Source of the DNA: Mariannaea sp. PMI_226
Lineage: Eukaryota > Ascomycota > Sordariomycetes > Hypocreales > Nectriaceae
Length of the DNA stretch: 64,000 bases
Direction of reading: 5' to 3'
Assembly: GCA_024336345.1 (NCBI GenBank)
Contig: JANFOG010000002.1
Coordinates: 1,054,001 to 1,118,000 of the forward strand
The position numbers and the translations under genes are program-made. The notes under the pieces are model-generated. The model worked only from the letters and a program-made list of their open reading frames with translations. It was not told the origin of the DNA and did no database searches. Shown one piece after another: positions 55,496 through 64,000 of the stretch; within the stretch, counting starts at the first letter, position 1; each line of letters begins with the position of its first letter.

Positions 55496-58400
55496 GCAGT
55501 TAGGTGGGAACACTGAGGGATGTTGGGGGACATTTAGAACGGAATAACTGCACCAAGGCAAATGCTCGCGTAAAACCAAGTCTGATTGTTTTGTTTGATT
55601 GAATCTTAACTTTATCTTGCCGGGATATGTGTGCATGTGGTGAAGCGTCATCACTTTGTTGGGAGGACGGACAAAACAGTCCTGCATGCTCTTCTTCAGG
55701 TTTTCTGGTGACACTTCCGGAGTGTACCAAGTACGTCATCGGATCAGGAGCCAAATCACGGGATAATTGCGGGGAGGGGGAGGTGTGGAGAGAATTGACG
55801 GAGTACGGAGTTGAGTAGAGGGGGTGTGAGAATCAAAGGTTATCTCACTCGCTCTCCCTCACTCACTCTCTCTGTCTCTCTCCTCTCTGTGGCAGATGGC
55901 GAATGAGCATGCAGTTGGCTGCCACGGTGGTGGATGCTCGCGCCTCGAGAGAACAACTCTCAAGAGTCTGGGCTTCATTGACGGAAGCGAAACTTCCATT
56001 GGGAAATCAAATCATGCCAGAAGCTTCTCGCTCAACCAAGTAGGTTCAATCAGTCAGGAGTGTGGGTATCATATTTCGACCGAAAGGCATCAACTCTCCG
56101 AAAGGTGCAAACCCGATGACGGGATTTTGACTGACCGACGGTGACTTTGCCATGCGACCAACTTGTAGGTATCTTATCAGAGAATGTACAGGAGCGCTAC
56201 ATGCGAATGATAAGGTCATGCAAGGGACGGCAATGGTCATGGACTTATTGTCATTTTTAGCTTTCATGGGCTTCTGCTTCTTCCCTTGAGGATTGATGAC
56301 GATATCTTTGCCCCCCCTCCATCTCCCGCTTGCGACCCATTCTCATCTTCCAGAAGGGAAAGGAAAGGAAAGGTGGAAGGGAAGGGAAGAAAAGCGATGG
56401 CGTACTAAGTACGGAGGTAGGCGGTTTTTGGCTCACCTGACCCTCCCGAGGTCACGGCCCAGAACGGGGGGAAGCATCAGGTGGCCAGCACGGTTGAGAA
56501 AACATGATGGGATGGAATGATATTGACTAAACGAAATCTGGATTCAGGCGAAATCTGGGGACGGACGGAAGCAAGAAAGTTTCCCCTTGTGGTTGGTTAT
56601 TTGAATTGGTTGACAAGAGGGAAAACGGTCGGCCGTGTCCTTTGGGGGCGATGAAAGTGAACATACTCTCTTCTCAAAGGTACCTTGTCTATGTTTTAAC
56701 CTCTTCACACACAGTATTTAGGATTACCTATCTTCTTTCCCACGATGAGATGCTGAAAAAGCATCTGTGTACTAGGCCCCCTTCTGTCCCCCAATAGTTT
56801 CATGTAATTTACACCAAGCATACGCTACTGGAGTAGCCTGTCATAAGCTGTAGTCTGTAACAAGATGGACATGTAGTTCATGCCAATAGCGCCCGGCCCA
56901 TCTCATGCCGTGCTCAGATGCCTCGTTACAACCATGGTTATTGTTCTCCTACCAGCCTGTCGGCTTTGAGTAACCCCGAACCCAGATACAGGCTGAGAGA
57001 ACACGACAGAGGCCGCTCGGCCCCCCCCTTATGTTCCCCCGCCTTTCTTCCGGCGTCTTTCTATTTCGAAAGTCCAATTTCTCTTTGAGAGGGGAGGCAT
57101 GTTCTCAAGGCCGACAGCGGCAGGAGGACAAGGAGAGCTGACATTGATTATTGCATACGCCCTTGCCGCCTGCTGCTCATGTCTTACATGTGCTCAGTTG
57201 CGAGTACAGACAGCCTGTACCCATGTAGTGTTCATGTGTCTTCCAGTAATAGCACTTGATCCTGAAGCGTGGAATAATAATGGATGGATTCTGACAAGAG
57301 GAACCAAACCTAGACTACCCAAGGTACCGACGGCATGTAAATCTCTAAGTACTGCAGGTACCTACTTGCTTAGTTCAAGGTCCCTGACAGGAATGACATG
57401 GCCGGCTGAACCTTGGACTGGCTCCCTATCGGTACCTGTATCGACAGGGCTGGAACATTTACCATGGTATCAGACATCTAGATACACAGCAGGCCTGTAC
57501 CACGGTCATCCCCGTGCATTGCTCGGTTCGACGTCCGTTCTCTCTAAATGACAAGTCAGACAAGGTGAGACGGATGACGGGGCGTCACTTGTTCGGTATG
57601 AGTGATATTCCCCCGCTCTGAAGGTGTGGCTCATCGTGCCTCATGCCTTGTAATCTTGTACCTTGTGCCTTGTTCCTCATGTCTCCAATGCGCCGTCATC
57701 AGAGGCCAATGTATTCCATCCTGCTGGCTTGTTATCGACTGGCCAGCCACACAGAAGAAAAGGGTCCCGTCTTCTGGTCTCTTTTCTTATCGCTTGGTGC
57801 ACGCCCCCCTTCTACTGTACTTACTCTAGCCCGGCCCACCCCCGGCTCCCTCAACCTCCTCGTCCCTCCTCTCAGCCGGCGCCGGGGAACTCCCCCTCCC
57901 CCCCAAAAATGGGCACTCCCCCCATTCGCACCCACTGAACCGCCCAGGTGGCTAGCGTCACACAGGGACTTCCATCATCACTTGGTGCAGCGGTCCCCCT
58001 CGGTGTAGGTAAGGTACCTCTAGGCATGGATTCTGTTACCATACGTACAGTACGGTACATTCAATTACGCACAAGTCAAACAATGCCGCGTCTCTTTTTG
58101 GCAAACCCGCTTGATTCAGTCATTCGCCGAACATAGAGTTACCCATGTACCTATAATCAGCCGTCCAGTCAAAGGCCGCCACTCCTGTGCATGGCCTCGT
58201 TGAGGAGTCAAAGACGGAGTACTCCAAGGCCTTATTGGGACATAGGTACCCCATCACCCCCTAGGTACCTTCAGCTACGCATCATCCCGCGGCTCAGCCA
58301 TGCTCCCCTCCCCTACGTTGGGCTGGAGTGGAGGGGGGGCCAGTTCAGTAGGGTCCCTCCGGCTACCTGAGGTGCCTATCTATTCATTGTTTCGCTCTGG

Positions 58401-59068
58401 CCCTCTCAACACTCCCAACTCATTGCTCTTCAACAACATCCAGATTGTGCACCACTCTACCATATCAGCTTCAAACTTAAGCCCTTCTCTCATTTCAACT
58501 TTTCTTCTTCTATTTTTTTCTTCTATTTTTCCTTTTATACTCCTCATCTATAGAGTTCTGCAACGAAGCTTGGCTGTGCCGCTTCAATAAGAACAACAAA
58601 CGCACCCCGCTCCTTGATAACCGCCCGCTGGTACCTCCACGCCCCTGGGGCTCCAGTTGCTAATTAATTGACGGGACCCTTCCGAACCGGCCCTTGTGCG
58701 AAGGTCCCCTGCCACTATCTCGCTCGCTCGCTCAACTCGTCATATAGCACGACTTAATCCGACTCAAGGCGATACAGAATAATTCAGTTGCATCACCTCG
58801 ATCATCCTCTTCGTCCTTCTCATATTCTCTCTCTTTATCATTTTTTTGGTTTATAATAACAACACCTCGTTCTGCGGAAACGCGAACACAACTAGGAGCA
58901 GGAAACTGCTCCAAACCATCACCCAAACGCTAGTTGAATGCCCTGTATGTTGTACCTCTCTGATCTTCACCCCTCCAACCCGCTGCAGTGCTGGTTCCTC
59001 AAACTCTCCTCTGGGACCATCAGCGCGACGCGCCCCCTCCAAAGCATCTGAACAAAGGGGAGCTGACC
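55496..59068. other. Gene-poor tract, 3.6 kb
   Basis: No gene is supported. A 150-codon plus-strand frame (57099-57551) has no motif. Several GGTACC-containing short motifs occur (57360, 58010-58020, 58245-58270). From about 58380 the plus strand becomes pyrimidine-rich, forming the promoter and a long leader of the next gene; a 5'-UTR intron is possible before 59069. Confidence 0.5.
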
Positions 59069-62000
59069 ATGACTCTTCTACCAGCTTCGAAGAAGGACAA
59101 GAAACATGCCAAAGAAAATGGCGGCATTGCTGCTGCCGTGACGAAGCAGACAGCTGGCAAGTTCTCGTGAGTAGGCCCCCCTCGCGCGCGGCCTCGCCGC
59201 ATGACTCTTTTCTTGATCGCCCCAGTTTGGAATACATGGGAGACTGATCCACCCCTGCTATGACAGGATGCTTAACAGCAACGGCAACAATAACAACAAC
59301 AACAACAGCAATAATAATAAGAACAGCGCTGGGGGCAGCGACGCGAGCAGTAGCAACATCAAGAGCCCTGCCACTTCCGCTTCATCCTCGCCTCCAGCCG
59401 ACACCCCCGAGATCAAGCCTACTGCTGCTCCCGACAATGTCAACCCCGCCGTCTCTCCTATGCTGGATGCTTTATCCACCACTCCAGTGTCTGCGAGCAC
59501 GGCGCCGAGCATGAATAACGACTGGGTGCGGAATGGCCTGGCTGGCTCCCCAGGCAACTTGATTAGTTTGACAGGCGAATCACCTCCTACACAACCTTCG
59601 TCCTACGAAGATCCGAGTCGTCTGCATCATGGATGGGCCTCCGGCAGGCCCTACAACAGCCCCTCCCCAGCATCCTTCTCCCCGCCATCCAACATCCGAC
59701 GGCCTTTGAGCTTTCAGATGGAGGCACAGTATCAGTCCCCCGAAACCCCACCTAACCCTTCACCTGCTGCTTATCGACGTGGTTCTGTGAACTCGCCCTT
59801 CCCGGGCTCGCGGATGGGTTCGCATCCTCCGCTGCCTCACCAGCCTCAACCGCACTTTTACGGTGTCCCGGATATCGATCTCAACATCACTTCCAACTCT
59901 AGCATGAAAGCTGGCGAGAGAGGTTACTTTTTCGGCTTCGACAAGCTCCCGGATTGTGCCGGATTTCCAGGTAGTCCAGGAAATGTTGCCATCGCCGGAT
60001 ATGAAGGCGGTCTAGATGTCTACTCATTGGGCAGGAGGGGCATGGAACCAGTGGGAAGTCTAAAGGGCTTAAGAGGAGGAGTTCATCATGCTAAGATCCT
60101 CCCTTGGACCATTGATGGCGACAAGGCATCTCTCTTTCCCCTTATTGCGGTGGTCATTCATGGACCCGTTCTACCCTCGCCTTCTAGAACAATGGATGAT
60201 GGTGTTAGCCCAATGCCGGATGGCGCCACTAGTCCCCGATCAGCTCTCACCCACCCGGATGGACTGGGACGTCAAAACTCCCCAATCGATTCGTATCAAA
60301 CGTCTGTGGAAATTTATTCACTTAAGACAAACCAACAAGTCGATGTACTCCTACAAGCTCCCAAGATTGCAATCAACCCTGAAATCTCCGTGACGAACCC
60401 TATCTTTCGGCCACCCCAACCAGTTGGCGCCTTCACGGTCAAGGCCGATGCTGGCACAATCGTCATCTCGTCTGGTATTACCGGTGAAAGCTGGGTTTAC
60501 CTACAGCTCTTGGAGGATCAGAATGGCCACATTTTCACGTGTGTTGGCAAGTTGTGGACAAGCCTGCAACAGAGCCATCGTGGTGAAGTACCCGAGGAAG
60601 CTGATAAGGCCCGCGCCTCGCCCTCTCCGCCACGACCAAGCACCCAAACCCCGATTATCTCACTAAACGGGCGATGGATCGCATACTGCCCTGCAGCACC
60701 GTCGTCCCAAATCTCACTGAGAGCACACGTACCCCTTCCTATCCTGGGCAAGGCTCCGGGAGTGGCGAGCATAGCACCACCGCAACTCCCTCAGACTACT
60801 GCATCTGTCGACCTCCCGATCTCGGACAGCGTTGTCAACAAGATCATGCGAGAGACAACCCAGGAGCTGATTCAGGGTGCCAAATGGGTTGGACAACAAG
60901 GTTTGCAGGCCTGGAACTCGTACTGGAATAAGTCGTCCGGTCCTCAATCGCTGCCGCAACAGGCTCGGTCCCCTCCTCAACACTGGGCTGGCCAGGGTCC
61001 TCACACCGACTCAAGCCAGTTTCCTCCTACTCATGGATCATCTGGCCGGGCTGTGACCAAGGATCCCGGTTTGGTTTCGATCGTGGATGCCGAGTCACTT
61101 ACATCCTCGTCCAATGTTCACCCGCTAGCGACATTCGTAGCGCCATTAGGATGCAGTTTCCTTTCATTCTCTCCGTCGTCTCTATCGCTATTCACCGCTA
61201 GTAGCAAAGGTGATGTGCAGACAGTTTGGGACCTCTTCCGCATTCAATATACCAGATCATCTCCCCTCCAGGCGACCGTGGCTCCAAGTACTAGCACGGG
61301 GCCCTTGGTCCGCCAGATTGCTCAGTTTTCGCGAATGACCGTTGCACGAATCGTCGATATTGCTTGGACCGAGTCACAAGGCGAGCGAATTGCGATGGTG
61401 ACAGAGCGAGGTACCGTTCATCTTCTGGATATGCCATCCAGCGCCTTCATATGGCCTGCCCCACGCCGTCGTAAGGCGATTCAGGAAAGCGGAACAGCAT
61501 CCCCGGAGCAGGGTAACTCTGCGGTTTCCATCGCTTCTGGCGCTCTTGGGGCAGCCGTCCAGGCGGCAAAACCGTTTGTGACACGGCCACGGCGAAGTAG
61601 TGCCAATACTCCGGGCACAGGCATCAAGCTCAAGGACTCAGCTGCTATGGGTGGGCGAGTCATTGCTGCTAGTATCAGCAGCTCACTTGGCAAGACTGGA
61701 TCGGCGATAAACCAGCTTCGGCACACGGGTGAGAATCGTGTCTCCTTGCCGCCCATCTCTGGTCTGCCGTCAGCTTCTTGTGTAACCTGGATCAAGAACC
61801 GCAAGCACCATGCACTTTACGTGGTTGGTCAAGGACTAATCCGGACATTTTCATGCAAAACTCGTCGCTCTTCTGTCCAGTCTGGTAGCAGACGAGTAAC
61901 ACGAGCCAGAAGATACCGGGACTTCAACGTCCCAGCTCTGCCCAGCGACTTGGTGGCTCCCGCTGTTCGACAGATGTTGGATTTGGGAGCTCAAGAGGAG

Positions 62001-62576
62001 ATACTCGACCTGTCTGACCGTGATTTGGACGCTGGAAATACCCTTACGCTTAATATGCGTCCGCGTATCGCCCCGGCTGAGCAAACAATGGAATCGTCGA
62101 TCCCGCAAGCTGAGATAGAGTCCAGCGCACCGTATCAGCCATTCCATACTGACAGGCGGGTTACTCTATGCGAATACACTCGTGGCACAACCGCACAACT
62201 GGAGGCGGTGACAACTATTTTGACAGAGACAGCTTTGGAGGAAAAACGATCAAAGAAAAAGAAGGGGCAACCTGCAGCAACTGACGCACCTCAAGAAACA
62301 GGTTCAGGTGCATGGGCTTTTGGACAAGCAATTCCCGTTGTTCGGCTCGATATTGGACTACCACCAGTGGCTGAGGAAGATCAAGTTGGCCCTGATGACC
62401 ATCTTGCTCTCCCGCAGTCTGCGATGGAGCGCGTGATGCAATACGGAGAAGATGATGATGCCCAGATTGTCGTGACTACACGAAGACGGCGAGGGGCCCA
62501 TGGAAACAGCCCTGGTGAAGATGGATTTTTTGAAGACGACTGTGAGGTCCTCGACTTTGCGGATCAACGAGTGTGA
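59069..62576 (+). CDS. BCAS3/WD40-like protein
   Basis: Two exons (59069-59166, 59267-62576) encode 1135 aa. After a basic N-terminus comes an Asn-rich run (NNNNNNNSNNN) and a Ser/Pro-rich region. A beta-propeller-like part starts near residue 240 (GYFFGFDKLPDC, VAIAGYEGGLDVYSLGR, KILPW) and continues through blocks such as LNGRWIAYCP, PLGCSFLSFSPSSLSLFTAS-KGDVQTVWDLF and MVTERGTVHLLDMPS. The later HHALYVVGQGLIRTFSCK and DFNVPALPSD belong to the BCAS3-type C-terminal region. In animals BCAS3 works with PHAF1 at phagophores and binds phosphoinositides; a related autophagy or membrane role is inferred. The 100-bp intron joins TTC TC|G ATG. The ATG at 59069 is the first in frame with a clear splice link, though the frame is open further upstream. 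Confidence 0.82.
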
Positions 62577-63139
62577 AGAAGAAGAAGAACCGTAATAGAT
62601 ATATGAGGCGCTTGCTATGGGACTTGGTATGTATACGGTTGGTTGCCTGACACTACTCTCCTCTCTGGAGTTAATGGCCAAGTGAGATGATACGTGGTTG
62701 CTTGGACGCTGTTATCTTAGTATCCGAGTATGGGTTATGTGGTTCATTGTGAATCATGGGATTGCTTCATTCACGTTCAGTCTTTTTGGGTCTAGGTCCC
62801 CGCTGGAGTTGTCTGATTCTGGTCTGTTGGACACGTTGCTTTTATGGAGAGATGTACTCTTTAGGACAGCATTAGTTTGACGGGCCTGGATGGCCTCATT
62901 AAAGATAGAAATAAGTTAGATACCCATTTGTCTCGTTCGCCTTGTCCTTTTTGAATGTGTGTCATGAAAAATATGTCATAGGGCGCGACGTCAAAGTATG
63001 AGAGAAGTATGAGGTTGCGATGCTTGATTAATTTGGAGCGGTTCTTCCTGGTCCATGCATCTTCCCAGGGGCCGCGACGACACACAAAAGTAGATAATTA
63101 CACGGTAGAATTGACCAACATCTTTTTTCGTCTTGTCAA
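62577..63139. other. Convergent 3' region, BCAS3-like / DPM2
   Basis: A 563-bp spacer between convergent stop codons with both 3' ends. No gene or repeat is recognised. Confidence 0.5.
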
Positions 63140-63697
63140 TTAGTTCTTCTTCTTGCCAGCGGCGGCAGCCTTAGCAGCCTTCTTTCTGTTGCTTCGGATC
63201 ATGACCATGCCGAGGAAGGAACCCACAACAGCGGAACCCAGGAGGATGATGATGACGGGGATGCGGATAGCCCAGACGCGAGGAGGGAAGAAATTCTGGA
63301 GAGGGTGATCGTCATCGACAAAGGGCTGGAGCGAAGGGAAGTTAGCTTGGCTGGCTATGACGATTGCGCGAGAGCGTAGGGGGGGTTGTGGAAGCTCATC
63401 CAACGGTGAGCTGGTGAGTTTGGTCGTACCATGAGAAGGGCCCAGATGGTGTAGTAGAGGAAGACGACGGAAGCGGCCACGAGCATGGCGAGGCCGACGA
63501 TTTTGTCCAACTGGGAGAGGTTGTTAGCACAGGCTTGGTCTGTCCAATCGAGTCAAGTCAGGTCCATCGTCATGGTTGATTGCCCTTGAAGTCGAGGGGT
63601 TGTCGAACTGCGCGGGGGGCAAAACCACAAAGCCACGAAAGCTCAGGGAACAATAGAAGAAAAGTAAGAGGGGTTTTTGTTTTTTTCAATTACCATT
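63140..63697 (-). CDS. DPM2: Dolichol-phosphate mannosyltransferase regulatory subunit DPM2
   Basis: Three exons (63697-63695, 63510-63430, 63325-63140) encode 89 aa; human DPM2 has 84. Two membrane helices, about 5-25 (VGLAMLVAASVVFLYYTIW) and 44-66, flank the conserved loop LLMPFVDDDHPLQNFFPPR. The C-terminus is Lys/Ala-rich (RKKAAKAAAAGKKKN), an ER-retention-like tail. DPM2 stabilises the catalytic subunit of dolichol-phosphate-mannose synthase in the ER membrane and also associates with GPI-GlcNAc transferase. The first coding exon is just the ATG, joined by a 184-bp intron (donor GTAATT immediately after ATG) to TTGGACAAAATCG, giving MLDKIVGLAML. Other upstream ATGs hit stops. Exons 2 and 3 are certain; the ATG exon is the best but not only possible model. 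Confidence 0.88.
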
Positions 63698-64000
63698 GTT
63701 ACAGAATGCGCGAAGCGAATGAGAGTTTGCGACCGAGGAAAAAAAAAGAAGAAAGAAGAAAAGCGGAAGTGTTCAAATGAGCGTGGTGATGGGAGGTGGC
63801 AGAAGATACAAGTCCGAAAGTACCCTCCAGCCTGTCCAAAATTATTCCAGCGCGGTTGCTATTCAGGAGGTGATACGTGTGAGATCATGCGCACCTGATG
63901 GGACAGGGACAGGTACGTACAACTGTTAGGAGCCCCCGCTTGCCGAATGAGCCACATGGACTGAATAGTCTACTGGTGTTTTGTTTGCACGGAGCTTCTT
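63698..64000. other. Upstream region of DPM2
   Basis: Promoter and leader side of DPM2 (minus strand); purine-rich on the plus strand at 63735-63770. No other feature is seen before the window ends. Confidence 0.45.

Noticed and set aside
57099..57551. 150-codon plus-strand frame with a hydrophobic patch
   Set aside because: Considered as a secreted protein, but the hydrophobic part is not near a proper signal position and no cysteine pattern or homologous motif is seen.

Overview
The window is nuclear DNA of a filamentous ascomycete (Pezizomycotina, most likely a Sordariomycete and probably Hypocreales; the order is an inference from gene families, not a proof). The evidence is short GT-AG introns (mostly about 50-190 bp) with CTNAC/CTAAT-type branch sites, CT-rich leaders before start codons, and orthologues of fungal housekeeping genes. 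I see no rRNA, tRNA, CRISPR array, intact transposon, secondary-metabolite cluster or plasmid/phage feature.

Layout. 1-5200: no supportable gene. 5201-6253 (-): Stb3-type Sin3-binding protein. 6528-10950: gene-poor. 10951-13237 (-): DNA topoisomerase III, divergent from a DUF1295 membrane reductase (14036-15254 +), which converges on a Pho13-type phosphatase (15474-16552 -). 18147-18551 (+): small unknown protein, convergent with a TMEM205-like membrane protein (18825-19554 -), itself divergent from KU80 (19992-22457 +). Then a Gfd2-like DEDDh protein (23037-24720 +), PAM18 (25053-25506 -) and RLP24 (25823-26723 +), the last two sharing a 316-bp divergent promoter. 29023-31481 (+): membrane-anchored TAP-like alpha/beta hydrolase. 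32057-32658 (-): GRGGAGN-repeat protein. 32659-41032 is an 8.4-kb gene-poor tract with one possible decayed gene on the minus strand near 34.8-35.9 kb. 41033-42681 (+): single-finger C2H2 protein. 44281-45451 (+): multi-pass membrane protein. 49416-50083 (+): a bactofilin-like beta-helix protein. 51577-54264 (+): ING-PHD chromatin reader. 54889-55495 (+): SnoaL/NTF2-like protein. 59069-62576 (+): BCAS3/WD40-like protein. 63140-63697 (-): DPM2.

The genes do not form an operon-like pathway. Themes present are genome maintenance (TOP3, KU80), chromatin and transcription (Stb3-like, ING-PHD, C2H2), mitochondrial import (PAM18), ribosome assembly (RLP24) and ER glycosylation (DPM2). All exon structures were read by hand from splice signals and family conservation; reading phase was checked at every junction.

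Most interesting items: the bactofilin-like protein, with an 18-residue periodicity and one internal exon of exactly one 18-codon turn; an RGG-rich insertion in topoisomerase III; start codons isolated on tiny first exons (DPM2, RLP24); a stop-free, frame-preserving intron inside the ING protein's PHD finger; and a recurring family of short CCTACC/GGTAGG inverted repeats in the intergenic DNA.
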